Shown: positions 19,619 to 30,189 of the stretch, piece by piece
Position numbering within the stretch: the first letter of the stretch is position 1
Layout of the letters: every line of letters begins with the position of its first letter
Source: Symbiodinium microadriaticum
Lineage: Eukaryota > Sar > Dinophyceae > Suessiales > Symbiodiniaceae
Direction of reading: 5' to 3'
Length of the DNA: 64,000 nucleotides
Assembly (NCBI GenBank): GCA_001939145.1
Contig: LSRX01000700.1
Location: forward strand, 13,015 to 77,014
Translations under genes and position numbers: made by a program
The notes under the pieces: model-generated
What the model saw: the letters and a program-made list of their open reading frames with translations, nothing else
The model's database searches: none
Told to the model about the DNA's origin: nothing

Positions 19619-19712
19619 GAACCCTAAGGGTCCATGTATCCAAATAGTATATACCTTGGCCTTAAAGTAGTTCCTAGAAAGGTACTTTGGGGGGTATATC
19701 AGACTACAATTA
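19619..19712 (+). mobile_element. MITE family J, left half
   Basis: ACCCTAAGGGTCCATGTATC then AGTATATACCTTGGCC as in the full copy at 59646; the right end is replaced by other sequence. Confidence 0.6.
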
Positions 19713-20002
19713 TACAGGGACTATAAAGGACTATTGCATCAAGGGCTTACAATTAGTTTATAGGGGCCTGCTGGCAATCCGAGGTTTGGGAATCCCTCGC
19801 GTAAGTGCTCTCATACCTGCAAATAAGGATCGTTCCATAGAAGCCTAAGAATTAGACCAGGACTGGAGGGACTGGAAGCTGCAAGTGTTATTAGTATGTA
19901 AAGTGAACCTGAAGACACCCTATGACCTAATTCCTCAGGCCGGATTTGGGGTGCAAGAAGGCGGCACAGTCATCAATGCCCGTTGGTTGAGGTCGCAGAC
20001 CT

Positions 20003-20085
20003 GCTAAGCCCAAAGTAGGTACTATTTTTAAATACTTTAGATCCCAAATTGGGTACAATTTGTATACTTGGAGTCTTAGGGAATG
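20003..20085. mobile_element. MITE family K
   Basis: CCCAAAGTAGGTACTATTTT and TACTTGGAGTCTTAGGGA match the copy at 35438. Confidence 0.7.
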
Positions 20086-20628
20086 GCCAGCGTGGAACAT
20101 GTTGTAAGGGTCCTACAAGGGATTTGTTAATCGCTGTCTCGGACTCCTTTAAAGTCAGTTATCGAGTTCTGTTAAGGGCGCGGTAGGATTCTAGACCGTT
20201 TTATCGGGTTTATGAAGGATTTGTTTCATGAGGGCTTTGGTGTACAAGGCTTCGGTTTGCGGGTTTGGCAGGACCGCTCTTGAGCAGACTCCAGAAAAGC
20301 CCGGCCCATGGCAACGATTTTGGGCTAGGGTGGCTAGGGCTTAGGGACGATCGCGATTTCAGTGTGGCATCTTGCTTTGGGGTGGTTGCTGACGCGATAA
20401 GGATACCCCTATGTAGGTTTTATGTTGTTGGAGCGCACTTTTGTCTGAAACTCTTTTCGGGCATCTCGAAAGGGATCGTCTGAGGTACAGCTGTAACATC
20501 TGACATTTAGTGGCGTTAATACAGGCCATTCGAAGCCCCAAGTCCTAAGCCTAAGGTGCGTTTCAGAATTTGGGGACGGAGTAGAAGTTCTGCAAAGACC
20601 CTGAAGACCCAGGTACTTACTTAGGGTC

Positions 20629-20725
20629 TACGGTTGATGATTGAAATCCTGCAATGCCCATGATAAGAAATCTACCGCAATTCCCGTAGTTTCGAGGTAA
20701 TCCAGGATTTACATCATCAACAGTA
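20629..20725 (+). mobile_element. MITE family A
   Basis: TACGGTTGATGATTGAAATC at the left, TACATCATCAACAGTA at the right. Confidence 0.9.
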
Positions 20726-20754
20726 TTTTGGGACTTATAGGGCCTACAGGGTTC

Positions 20755-20982
20755 ATTAATAGGGGTGTTTAGGGTAGATTTTAAGGGTTTTAGGGTTTAG
20801 GGGTTTGGTAGGGTTTAGGGTATACAGGTATGTAGGACGTTTAGGGTTTAGGGATTTAGGGTTTTAGGGTCGGTTTCTTATACTCCGGTTCTTAAGGGCT
20901 TCTGCCTCGTACTGCAACCCCAAAACCCTAAACCCTAAACCCCAAAACCCTAAAACCCTAATCCCTATACCCCAAACCCTAA
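20755..20982. repeat. Telomere-like blocks in opposite orientation
   Basis: TTTAGGG variants to about 20870, a 45-bp loop, then CCCTAAA variants to 20982. Fits the inside of an intron, with convergent repeats. Confidence 0.85.
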
Positions 20983-21060
20983 ACCCACTTCTCCTTTCGA
21001 AACCCCCCCGAACTCTCAGCTTCGGACTCTGAGACCCCTCTGGCTTTTGAGCTGAGCTAC

Positions 21061-21290
21061 AAGGGTTTAGGGTTTAGGATTTAATTAGCTAGGGCTTAGG
21101 GTTTAGGATTTAATTAGGGTTTAGGGTTTAAGAAGGGTTTAGGGTTTAGGATTTAACTAGGCTTTAGGGCTTAGGGTTTAGGATTTAATTAGGGATTAGG
21201 GCTTAGGATTTAATTAGGGTTTAGGGTTTAGGGCTTAGGATTTAATTAGGATTTAGGGCTTAGGATTTAACAAGGGTTTAGGGTCTAGGG
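21061..21290 (+). repeat. Tandem TTTAGGATTTAATT/TTTAGGG array
   Basis: About eight copies of a compound unit, GGGTTTAGGATTTAATTA with one or two extra heptamers. Confidence 0.9.
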
Positions 21291-21295
21291 GAGCT

Positions 21296-21425
21296 GAGCT
21301 ATAAGGGTCCTCATAGTTCGAGTCTGCTAGAGTTCTAGAGGGTCTATCAGAGGACATTTTGAGTCAAGGGTCCTAATACTTAGAATCTACCATAGTTCTA
21401 GAGGGTCTATAAGGGGACAGTATGA
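21296..21425 (+). repeat. Two-copy tandem repeat, about 65 bp
   Basis: AAGGGTCCTCATAGTTCGAG and AAGGGTCCTAATACTTAGAA begin two units that both contain AGTTCTAGAGGGTCTAT. Confidence 0.8.
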
Positions 21426-21664
21426 CCAATTGTTCAAGCCCCCTTGCTCTCAGTTCCAGGGAGTCTGGCACATAGCAAACCAAATAACCATTGAGGGTTT
21501 AGGGTTTAGGGCTTCGAATCATCATGCCTTAATGCTTGTCTGGCAGCGCGCCCAAGTTGCTTCATGCCTTTGCCTTAATTAACTACAGACCCCACCTTCA
21601 AACTTTGAAGCTCGGCCCAATGGATTGAGATCCGGTCTTGGGGAATTCGCTGTTTTAAAGTTGT

Positions 21665-21847
21665 TCAGCATAGTTTGGAGTGCGTAGGGGCAGAGTGCAC
21701 ACAATGAGCGCACGCAGACATGATGTGCGAGCTACCTTCCGGATGCAAAATGCTGCCTTCAGGAGCGCAAACCCGCGGCACTAGCAGAATCCAAAAGATT
21801 TCTGCAGCAAAGCACTTCACCAGCCAGGAATTTTCCGTTCTACCCAT
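21665..21847 (-). CDS. Hypothetical ORF with MITE-supplied ATG
   Basis: 60 codons. The ATG is the outer end of the family B hairpin read outward (CCTATGGGTA). The frame reads MGRTENSWLVKCFAAEIFWI and is Cys/His-rich towards the end. No family recognised. Confidence 0.25.
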   Translation of the reverse strand: MGRTENSWLVKCFAAEIFWILLVPRVCAPEGSILHPEGSSHIMSACAHCVHSAPTHSKLC

Positions 21848-21927
21848 AGGCCCCTAAGTACTTCCTTTGTGGGATTACCGTTTTGGGTTCTAAGCCACAA
21901 AAAGGAACTACTTAAGGCCTATGGGTA
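21841..21927. mobile_element. MITE family B
   Basis: TACCCATAGGCCCCTAAGTA at the left and inverse CTACTTAAGGCCTATGGGTA at the right; the centre is shortened. Confidence 0.9.
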
Positions 21928-21929
21928 CC

Positions 21930-22034
21930 CAGCTAAACCCTAAACCCCTAAACCCTAATCCCTAAATCCTAAACCCCTAAACCCTCAATCCTATGGAAGC
22001 CCAAAAAGGAAACTACTTAGGGGCCTATGGGGAC
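21930..22034 (-). repeat. Telomere-like block plus solo family B half
   Basis: CCCTAAACCCC variants to 21990, then AAAAAGGAAACTACTTAGGG and GGCCTATGGGG of a right family B end. Confidence 0.75.
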
Positions 22035-22109
22035 CCCATAAACCCTCGAACCCACGGCCAAAGAATCCCTGCTTCTGGAAAGCGTCGCTCTCAGGATGCC
22101 ATAGGGCCT

Positions 22110-22278
22110 ATGGGGTTAGGGGTTTAGGGTTTCGGGTGTGGGGCTTAGGGGGTTAGGGGTTTAGGGGTTTAGGGTTTAGGGGTTAGGGGGAAAAGGGGTT
22201 CAGGGGTTTAGGGTTTAGGGGTTTAGGGTTTAAGGTTTGGGGTTTGGAGTTTGGGGCTTATGAGGTTTAGGGTTGATG
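22110..22278 (+). repeat. Telomere-like TTTAGGG block
   Basis: TTTAGGGG-rich variants. Confidence 0.85.
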
Positions 22279-22367
22279 CAGGACTTTTCAGGCTTAGGTT
22301 AAAGCTTCGACCCTAAACATCAACAACAAAGACTGCCACAACTCTGAACCAAACACCATACGAGTAC

Positions 22368-22397
22368 CTTCAAGGCTGACCGCATCTTGAAGCTGAC
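22368..22397 (-). CDS. Candidate micro-exon VSFKMRSALK
   Basis: Acceptor TTGTCAG|G and donor AAG|GTACTC bound exactly ten codons in phase 0. No family recognised; borders are good but the length allows chance. Confidence 0.3.
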
Positions 22398-22584
22398 CTG
22401 ACAAGTAAGCTTTCTTAGCTTGGGGTTTTGGGACTCTCTGATCTCCCCTAATGACAACGTAACCCCGATAGAAGCCCCAAAAACCCTAAAACCATCTTAA
22501 GCCCTAGACTCTAAACCCTAAGCCCGAAACCCAGAGGCCCACGCCTCAAGATTCTATTGCTACTGCTATTAGTGTTATATTTTC

Positions 22585-22611
22585 CTATGATTCCAATTAC
22601 TACTACTACTG

Positions 22612-22661
<50 letters not shown>

Positions 22662-22689
22662 NCTATGATTCCAATTACTACTACTACTG

Positions 22690-22743
<54 letters not shown>

Positions 22744-22745
22744 TT
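22585..22745 (+). repeat. ACT trinucleotide array duplicated across an N
   Basis: 77 bp starting CTATGATTCCAATTACTACT repeat again from 22663 after a single N at 22662. Looks like unmerged overlapping contig ends. Confidence 0.9.
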
Positions 22746-22872
22746 ACAAACCTGAAACCCTGAATCTTGTAAAACTCTCACTTCGGGATGGGCCTTTCTC
22801 TCGTACAGCGAGAGGACCAAAGTGACCATCGAGCCTGTCCATGCATGCGCGTCAGGTCCAGGGCTTGCTATC

Positions 22873-22979
22873 ACATCCTTAATGATATCAATCCTGCATT
22901 ACCTTAAGGACCCTAAAGCTATGGGAACTATGGTATATTCCTTATTCTGGTTAATGCAGGATTTATATCATCAACCGTA
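22873..22979 (-). mobile_element. MITE family A
   Basis: Left end decayed (TTAATGATATCAATCCTGC), right end intact (TATATCATCAACCGTA). Confidence 0.85.
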
Positions 22980-23443
22980 GGGATACCTTGGGGGAAACTG
23001 ACGCAGACTTGGGAAAATTAGGGATTGCTAGCCCGCTTTCGACCCCTCCCAGAAGCATGCTCTAAGCCTGGGGCTGAAAATTTTGGGGGTTCGGGATTCA
23101 AAGTTTACCTTATCCCCCAAATCACCCACCCTTTTCAAGGACTTCTATGAGGAAATCCTATCAAGGAGCCGTCAACAAGGTAGGTTATTTAGGGCGAAGG
23201 TAGCGTTTTGGTGTCTATGGTGTTCCAGTCTTTGGGGCCGGTGCTCTACATAGAGCCTCCAAAACCCCCAAATTAGGGAATGTACATTAAATCATGTAAG
23301 AATTCATGTTAGAATTCAGGAACAACTTATGCCCCCCCCTCAATGGACAGAAAGGCGCAGGAAGGACGCAAAGAGACCAGGAAGGGCAGAAAAAGGGTGG
23401 ATCTTGGGGGGTGGCGGGGGGCGTACCCAAAATAAAAAGGGAG

Positions 23444-23585
23444 GGAGAGAGAGAGAGAGAGCGAGCGATATATATATATATATATCTTATATAAGTATGT
23501 ATGTATGTATGTATGTATGTATGCATGCATGTGTGTATGTATGTATATATTTATTCTGTGTATGTACATATATATATATATATAC
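23444..23585. repeat. GA, TA and TATG microsatellites
   Basis: (GA)n, (TA)n, then GTAT tetramers. Followed by a family H right half (ATTTTGGAGTCTCTAGG) to about 23622. Confidence 0.9.
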
Positions 23586-24207
23586 TCATATTTCCTAATC
23601 AAGGGATTTTGGAGTCTCTAGGTAACGCGCAGGAACCTGCTGAGCCATCAGGCATTGACTTTGTTGGGATGTAGGGTTTACGGCTTTGGGTTTGTAGGGT
23701 CTACATATATTGGTTTAGGGTTTAGGGTGTAATTAGGGGGGATGTAGGCCCTTAGGCAGAACAAACGCAGCATTCTACTATCTAGTAAGCTGGGCTTCCA
23801 GTGTGAGAGCTTGAATCTCGAACCTTGGCTTGTCTGAAGCGCTACCATCACGAGCTGAGGGTGTAGGTTTTCGCGCTTCGCAACCGAAGGCCGTGAAGCG
23901 CAAAGCTCTAAAGGGTTCAGATCGGCGAAGACTTCCATCCGCTTGGCGTATGATCTGCTTCATCATCGTCTGGATGTCTTCGTGGGAATTGCCAGGTTAA
24001 TGTAGCAGTTTGTGTGGGAACAATGGTCATGGCCTGGGTGTCAGAAGTGGGCTGACTTGGACTCTTCACTTGCATAGACACATCCGACGAGACTCGGCAT
24101 TAGAGGAGTGTGGTCCATACAGCGACCCGCGGTTGGCAGCTCGATCCTCGGATTTGGTCACTGGATTATCAGGTCAATTCCGGTGGCTTGGATCTGCTGC
24201 ACGCCGA

Positions 24208-24273
24208 CTACTACAACAACTACTACTGCTTCTACGACTACTACTACGACTACGACTACCACTACCACTGCCA

Positions 24274-24339
<66 letters not shown>

Positions 24340-24340
24340 G
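24208..24340 (+). repeat. CTA trinucleotide array
   Basis: Over forty CTA/CGA/CCA triplets. It gives long poly-Thr, poly-Tyr, poly-Leu and poly-Ser frames that are not genes. Confidence 0.95.
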
Positions 24341-24903
24341 TACCAGTCAGTTGAGGAACTGAATGTGGCACCGACGGAGCTCCAGTTGGTCATGGTTCAC
24401 TCCTCTGAGCAATTTTTGTCCACATCCCACGACTACCGGTGCGAATACTTCTGCTTTACAGCTGCTACTGCTACGTTTGAAGACTGCTGCTACAGCTACC
24501 GCCACCATCACCACACCGCCACCACTAGTATCCGAAAAACCTCCGTCAAGATTACAACACTCCTGCTGCCACGGCTTTCAGGAAGGAACTTGCGGAAGGA
24601 AGCGGTGCCAGTGAAGGGGCAGCATAGGGCTTTAATGGTTAGGATTGGGTTGTGGGTTATAGTATGCTAGAATTACTATATGGAACCCGTAAGGAATAGT
24701 ATTGCTAATGGTTGCGGCTTCTAAACTACCTATACAAAGCCCAGACTCATCGGCACAGTTGGGCGCGCATTTGCATGATATGCCGGCTATAAGGCTCGTT
24801 GTCATTACGGTTCGGGCTGTCAAGAGCCCTAAACCCTAACCCCAAACCCTCCTAGCACAACCCTAAACCCTAAAACGTAGAACTCTACACCTGCCGCAGA
24901 AAC

Positions 24904-24947
24904 CTGCCCAGGCCAACGCATAGTTGGAGGAGAAGAACACTTCTGGC
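24904..24947 (-). CDS. Candidate micro-exon PEVFFSSNYALAWA
   Basis: Acceptor GCCGAG|G and donor GCAG|GTTTCT bound 14 codons plus split codons. The island has CCCTAAA on the left and TTTAGGG on the right. Residues look conserved-protein-like but I cannot name the family. The plus strand is also open (QRIVGGEEHFWPRP). Confidence 0.35.
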
Positions 24948-24957
24948 CTCGGCCGCT

Positions 24958-25130
24958 TTTGTAGGTTTAGGGTTTAGGGTTTTACAGAGTTAGGGCTTGG
25001 GCTTTGTAGGCTCGTGGGGTCGAGTTGTGGGCTTTTTAGATTTAGGGTGTAGAGCTTAGGCTTTATCAGGTTTTGGGGGGGTTCTTTGTGTGGGTTTACA
25101 GGTTTTGGCTTACTTAGGCTTTAGGCTGTA
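24958..25130 (+). repeat. Telomere-like TTTAGGG block, degenerate
   Basis: TTTAGGG then TTTGTAGG, TTTACAGG and TTGGGGGG variants. Confidence 0.75.
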
Positions 25131-25223
25131 CCGGGTTTTGGGGGGTACTTCGGAGCTTTTATGGTGGCTTCCCAAATCTACCTTAAGTCATGTCGCGGAC
25201 CCCGTCACAACTTCAGCAAAGGC

Positions 25224-25329
25224 TACCTATAGTCTCCATTGTCGTTCCTTTTGTTGGCTTAACCATTTCTATACTAAGGATCCTACAAAGGTAACCCCAA
25301 CATGGGACCTACAATGGAGACTATAGGTA
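25224..25329. mobile_element. MITE family C
   Basis: TACCTATAGTCTCCATTGTC at the left, inverse CTACAATGGAGACTATAGGTA at the right. Confidence 0.9.
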
Positions 25330-25406
25330 ATACAGAAGCCTAAATCATTTACCAAGGTCAATCCCTAGGGCTCCTCCTTTGTAGCCCAAAACCCTATTCC
25401 AAGTAG

Positions 25407-25500
25407 TACGGTTGATGATATAAACCCTGCATTACCCACAATAACGAATATACGATACGAGTATACCAGAATTCCATAGTTTAGGGTCCTTAAGGTAATG
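25407..25500 (+). mobile_element. MITE family A, right end missing
   Basis: TACGGTTGATGATATAAACC at the left; ends at AAGGTAATG with the terminal inverted repeat cut off. Confidence 0.85.
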
Positions 25501-25630
25501 ATTGAGGCCCCTTTATTATGGCGTCTCTGAAGAACCCGGTTTGGGCTGGAGAGCTTTGGGTTCAGAGTTGTCTAACTCTTGGCCCAACACCCTGAGAGCC
25601 CACTCGACTCCACCCCGATGTTAAGGGGTT

Positions 25631-25724
25631 TACCCATAGGCCCCTAAGTAGTTCCTTCATGGGATTACCTTATAGGATTCTAAATATAAACCACAAAAAA
25701 GAACTACTTAGTGGCCTATGGGTA
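25631..25724. mobile_element. MITE family B
   Basis: TACCCATAGGCCCCTAAGTA at the left, TACTTAGTGGCCTATGGGTA at the right. Confidence 0.9.
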
Positions 25725-26134
25725 GGGCCTTTTTTCAGGTTTTCATGTTCAAGACTATAAGCTCCTCAATCAAGGAGTCTTATTCAAGTTATCTGACGTC
25801 ACGTCAGGTTAGAGGCATGTTGCTTGGCATCGGCTACTTTCCCCAGTATCTTCTTGATGACTGTCAGGGTACTCATTTTTCCGCGTAGGTCCTAATATAC
25901 AATTGGAAAAAAGGCATAAGCGGACGGATTTGGGATGGTACATTAGTATGTATTCTTATATAATTATGATGCGGGCTAACAGGGGATACTGTTTAGGGTT
26001 TAGGGTTACATACCATTCCTCAATTATCCGACCCCTGCTAGAATAGGCCTTGACTCGAAGTCATACTATGCAGAATATGTACATAGGGACCATCCAGGGG
26101 CAACATTTCTGATTATTCCGACCCCTGTGCTAGC

Positions 26135-26345
26135 TGATAACCTCGAAACCCCAAACCCCAGACCATAACCTCCAAACACGAAGCCCCAAACCCCAAACCC
26201 TAAACCCTAAGCCCTTATAAACCCTAAGCCCTAAGCCCTAAACCCCAAACCCTAAGCCCTAAACCCCAAACCCCAACTCCTAAATCCAAATCCTATGCTC
26301 CACATCCCAAACCTGAGGCCTTGATGATGGCGTTGAGCGGTTTAG
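26135..26345 (-). repeat. Telomere-like CCCTAAA block with 25-bp unique island
   Basis: CCCTAAA/CCCCAAA variants end at about 26305. TTTAGGG variants start at 26330. Between them only CCTGAGGCCTTGATGATGGC and a few bases remain, a possible 20-nt micro-exon (AG|GCCTTGATGATGGCG|GT). Confidence 0.75.
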
Positions 26346-26639
26346 GGTTTAGGCTAGGGCTTAGGGTTTAGGACCCTTTGGGATTCAGTAAGGTGTGGGA
26401 CTGCAAGGCTTAAGGTCTGGGCTGGATGGTAAGCGCTGTTCCTGTTGGTCGCAGCATCTTCATGTAGTAACTTGTCTCGCCGCAGTCACTGTTACCCATC
26501 TCACCAGTTATCGGCCTAAGAATGTCTGAAACAAAACACGAATAAGAACAACTACAACAGCAGATGCAATTGCCTTCCTTGACACGCAGATATGCAGTTT
26601 ACGTGCCACACTTCTCCGATAATTTACGCAGTCAATTCA

Positions 26640-26943
26640 TGAACACAAGGCTGCTGCAAGCCGGTGCCATGAACAGCAGGCCACTATTGTGGAGCTGCAA
26701 GGCCGCCCGCGATGCTTTCATAAAGCCGGGGTTGGTCCAGATGTTCTCTGTGTCATCTGACTCATCAACATCAGTCACTCCAGGGATCCGATCCCGGTCC
26801 ATGGCATCATGCTGATAGCCAGCATGCTACGCAGCTCTCCCAATGGACCTCATAGCAGTCCACAGCTCAACAACGGACAGTGGACGCAGCAGCAGCAACA
26901 GTATCATCCTCACCACCATCAACAACAACAGAAGTACGCATAG
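26640..26943 (+). CDS. Candidate Gln/His-rich C-terminal exon(s)
   Basis: From 26770 one frame reads PIPVHGIMLIASMLRSSPNG and then a Gln/His-rich tail (QQQQQYHPHHHQQQQKYA) to TAG at 26941-26943. The nearest ATG is at 26809. A second frame at 26640-26755 reads EHKAAASRCHEQQATIVELQ and could be an upstream exon. Composition differs from repeat translations. No family named. Confidence 0.35.
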
Positions 26944-27231
26944 CTTTGCAGTGTAGACTAACATCTACCCGAATTGGCTACCAAGATCAGGCTTCCGATT
27001 GAGGGGTCTTCTCTTGAATCTAAACCATAAAAACCACCCTAAACCCTGAACCCTAAACCCTGAATTGCAGACCAGACCCACTAGGGCTTACGTTTTGAGG
27101 CCTAAGGCGGCTCACAAAGCCCTATGAAGTGTGGTGTTTGGGCCCTCAACAGCCTAAAACAGGAGCTCTAGGAGTTGGGTAAGATTCCAGGGGCCCAAGA
27201 CCCGAAACACACAGGGGGTTCGGCTTATATT

Positions 27232-27234
<3 letters not shown>

Positions 27235-27270
<36 letters not shown>

Positions 27271-27510
27271 ATCTATCCATCTATATATATATATATATAT
27301 ATACACATACATATATTTATGTATGTGTGTATGTATGTGTGTGTATATATATATGTTCATCCATATTCATATTCACACTCATACTCAATTATGCGTATCT
27401 ACATATGTGTATACACATATATACACATGTATATATATATATAAGCATAGACACAAACTTATATGTATAAAGATGTCGTGCGTGTATGTATATATATATA
27501 TACATATATG
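27235..27510. repeat. CT, TA and GTAT microsatellite cluster
   Basis: (CT)n 27235-27268, (TA)n, GTAT and CACT runs to about 27510. Confidence 0.95.
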
Positions 27511-27602
27511 CATATGTAAACAAACTCTAAACCCAACACCATACATAACTCCAAACCCTGACCTCTAAACCTCAACCCTAAACCCGACTCTTGACATTCC
27601 CA

Positions 27603-27797
27603 CAGACTCCAAGACCCCTCGAATGAAGGACAAAAACACCTTAAATTATAGTAGGATGCCTAATATGACTTGTGACTTAAGATATAATATATACATATAT
27701 ATATATATATACACACACACACCTTAAGTTATAGTAGGATCCCTAATATGACGTAAGGTACATATTTTTCTATTTAAGGGATATTGGAGTCCCGAGG
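27603..27797. mobile_element. MITE family H split by a microsatellite
   Basis: Two copies of CCTTAAATTATAGTAGGAT/CCTTAAGTTATAGTAGGAT at 27639 and 27722 flank a TA/CA microsatellite. The right end is TTAAGGGATATTGGAGTC, as in the intact copy at 39567. Confidence 0.7.
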
Positions 27798-27859
27798 ATC
27801 CGGGCCAGCCGGGATAAGCTTTCGAGAGCTCCTGCACCTGGCAGCACAAGGAAGCTGGC

Positions 27860-28000
27860 GATAGGGCTTAGGGTTTTAGGTTTTAGGTTTTAGGGCGGTA
27901 GGGCTTTAGGGTTTTAGGGGTTTAATGGTGTTAGGGTTTAGGGCTTTAGGGTTTTAGGGTTTAGGGCTTAGGGTTTTAGGGTGTAGGGCTATCTAACTAC
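27860..28000 (+). repeat. Telomere-like block, TTTTAGGG rich
   Basis: TTTTAGGG and CTTAGGG variants. Confidence 0.85.
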
Positions 28001-28224
28001 AACCTCGACGCAGAAGCAGGCCTTAATAGCTTTTCAGCTTTTTTCGATGGCTATAACGTTCTTGCCAGGCTGTTTTTTTGCACATTTTGGGAGGCTATCA
28101 CAAGAGCTCAAGCTAACGACAAGGAAGCCGTGTGGTATCCCTGATAAAGGAGCCCTCTCAGTAACCCCTAAAGGAATCCTTTGAAGGTTCTGTAAAGGTT
28201 CCAGGAAGCCCGCAGCCACTTAAA

Positions 28225-28370
28225 GGAATTTAAGATTTAGGGCTCGAGGGCTTCAGGGTTTTAGGGTTTAGGGCTTCAGGGCCTAATGGGGTAGGGTTTT
28301 AGGGCTTAGGGCTTTAAGGTTGAGTTATAGGGCTTCAGGCTTTAGGGCTCTATGGTTTAGGGCGTAGTAT
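28225..28370 (+). repeat. Telomere-like block, degenerate
   Basis: TTTAGGG, CTTCAGGG, CTTTAGGG variants. Confidence 0.75.
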
Positions 28371-28647
28371 CGGGACCTGAATAGTTAGAACAGGTTTGCA
28401 CGGGCGTTAACGTTCGTTTTGGCGCTGCTTCGGGCTTTAGATAGGGCCTGAGAGAATGGAATAGGGTTTTGGAGCTACTACACTATAACTACATCGGAGC
28501 TGCGCGATGTTCTTCCGAATGGGACAATGACAGTCGGGGGTCTTGGAACCAAAATGAGTGCAAAGATCGGCATGCACATCCTCGAACTAGTTGTCGTCAA
28601 GACTCTATCGTAGGTTCGAGCTTTGGGGTTAGTTTAGGGTTCAGGGT

Positions 28648-28820
28648 TTAGGATTCCCCCTGCGGCCATGAAGACGTGCGCTTCATGAGGGACAAATGCT
28701 CCCATGGTTCAGGTAAGCCCTTGTCGAAGACATCTTCGGTTCTCTGAGATGAGGAGGGACTCCAAACCCAAGTGGCAAGCAAGATACGATACATAGATCG
28801 AGAGGCATCATGAATATCAT
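28648..28820 (-). CDS. Unrecognised candidate terminal exon
   Basis: Reads VETCHDIHDASRSMYRILLA, then TWVWSPSSSQRTEDVFDKGL, to a stop at 28648. Coding-like. The plus strand over 28662-28710 is also open (CGHEDVRFMRDKCSHGS) and ends at a consensus CAG|GTAAGC donor, so strand is uncertain. Confidence 0.35.
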
Positions 28821-28918
28821 GGCAGGTCTCCACACTTAAAAAAACAAACTGATAACAAACCTGTATACTACAAGCCCTGAAAACGATCGAAAAAAGGGTA
28901 TTGCTTGATTTTTTACAG

Positions 28919-29300
28919 GCTTCCGGAAGCTCTGGTAGATCTGGGGGCTCTGGGGGGTGATCTTCCAACAACCGAAGCAGAGAGGCCAGAATATCTGATC
29001 ATTCCTTCGGCTCCATGGCATAGAGCCAACCATAGGCTCCATAGCAGTTCCTTTTTGGGGGTACCTTCTAGGATCCTAAATATAAACCCTAAAAAGGAAG
29101 TAGTACTATGGAGCCTGTGGGTACAGCATGGAAAACGAATGGAAACCCCGCTCAGCACTAGTCGAAGGCCGAGTTTAAGCAGTGGGGCTTCGGCTTTCAA
29201 TCAATTCTGGCACAGGCCTCCAAAGCCCCGTCGACAAACCGCTTGTAAAAACCACAACGCCAAGCTTCCCTTGTTCTATGGCATATGGGTAGTTCTCTAA
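28919..29300 (+). CDS. Candidate exon running through a MITE
   Basis: A strong acceptor (TTTTTTACAG|G) opens LPEALVDLGALGGDLPTTEA, then ERPEYLIIPSAPWHRAN. It continues in frame through the family B hairpin (29028-29123), then KRMETPLSTSRRPSLSSGAS and more, and stops at a TAA inside the family E element at 29284. The first part is clearly protein-like; no family recognised. Confidence 0.45.
29028..29123. mobile_element. MITE family B variant
   Basis: CCATAGGCTCCATAGCAGTT at the left, inverse ACTATGGAGCCTGTGGGTA at the right. It is a GGCTCC subtype, also seen as a half copy at 35396. Confidence 0.85.
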
Positions 29301-29390
29301 ATTAGGGTCCCTGTTAGGTTCCTTTCTATAAAGGTGCCGTGCGATATTTGGGGCCTAAGAAGGGATCCTAATTTAGAGACCCACCCATAT
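29284..29390 (+). mobile_element. MITE family E
   Basis: ATGGGTAGTTCTCTAAATTA at the left, CCTAATTTAGAGACCCACCCA at the right; core GGTGCCGTGCGATATTTGGG. Confidence 0.9.
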
Positions 29391-29749
29391 TGACGACAAA
29401 AATTAAGACAAACGATCTGGGCCCGGTGCCCACCACTGGCCCTGCAAGGTGAGATGCAGCGACCTTCATTGGAAGAGCCGGAGAACGGTCTGTAAGGCCT
29501 AGGCATCAGGGGTCTACAGAAGTGCCTATACTATTTTCGGTGGTTTCATAGTATACTTATAATGTTTTCTACCCCAGAAGCCCTATTCTACAGGGTACAG
29601 GATTTAAGGCTTTAGGGATTAAGGCTTTCGGGCTTAGCGTTCAGGGTTTCAGGTTTGAGGGTGTGGGTTGCAAGGTGGCCTTCGCGTTTTCGACGTTACT
29701 GGATGGGTACTTTCAAAGGCTCCCTGATGGGTTCCTAAAGGGCACTAGA

Positions 29750-29796
29750 AGTTAGGGTTTAGGGTTTGGGGTTTAGGGTTTAGGGTTTGGGGGGTC
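29750..29796 (+). repeat. Telomere-like TTTAGGG block
   Basis: Four TTTAGGG-type heptamers. Confidence 0.85.
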
Positions 29797-30035
29797 TTCA
29801 GGACCTCTATCCAGGTTGTACCCGACCTGACTAACTACTAGGCACTTCAGGGGCAATCCATTCCCAAAGAAGCCTAAGTACCTATACAAGGTAAACTTGC
29901 ACAAGCCACTACTTCAGCTCCTGCTACTCTGACAGCATTCCTTCCTTATGGACGGCATTTCTAGATTGATTCCTTTAGATAGCCACGACAAAAACCCTCC
30001 TTTCCTACACAAACTAAGCAATTTTCGACCTCCCA

Positions 30036-30112
30036 GGTCTAAACCCTAAACCCTAAACCCTAGCCTAGACCCTGAACCCTAAACCCTAGACCCTAAACTC
30101 TAGACCCTAAAC
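30036..30112 (-). repeat. Telomere-like CCCTAAA block
   Basis: CCCTAAA and CCCTAGA variants; forms the GTTTAGGG donor context of the adjacent minus exon. Confidence 0.85.
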
Positions 30113-30184
30113 CGATCTCTTCCAACTTGGGCCCTAGCACAGGAACGTTGAGCAAAAGCGGCGCGCTGATGCCAATCGCGAGGG
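30113..30184 (-). CDS. Hydrophobic candidate exon
   Basis: Acceptor TTTGCCAG and donor ATCG|GTTTAG bound a frame reading ALAIGISAPLLLNVPVLGPK then LEEI. It could be a transmembrane segment. No family assigned. Confidence 0.3.
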
Positions 30185-30189
30185 CTGGC

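Noticed and set aside
22557-22874. Long poly-Thr and poly-Ser frames
   Set aside because: Pure translation of the ACT trinucleotide array, duplicated across an N.
23287-23602. Frames beginning with Tyr/Ile/His runs
   Set aside because: Translations of GA, TA and TATG microsatellites.
26306-26330. RPL23A-like micro-exon LNAIIK (minus)
   Set aside because: Resembles HYAIIK and has a GC donor, but lies far outside the gene and lacks an AG acceptor; too short to claim.
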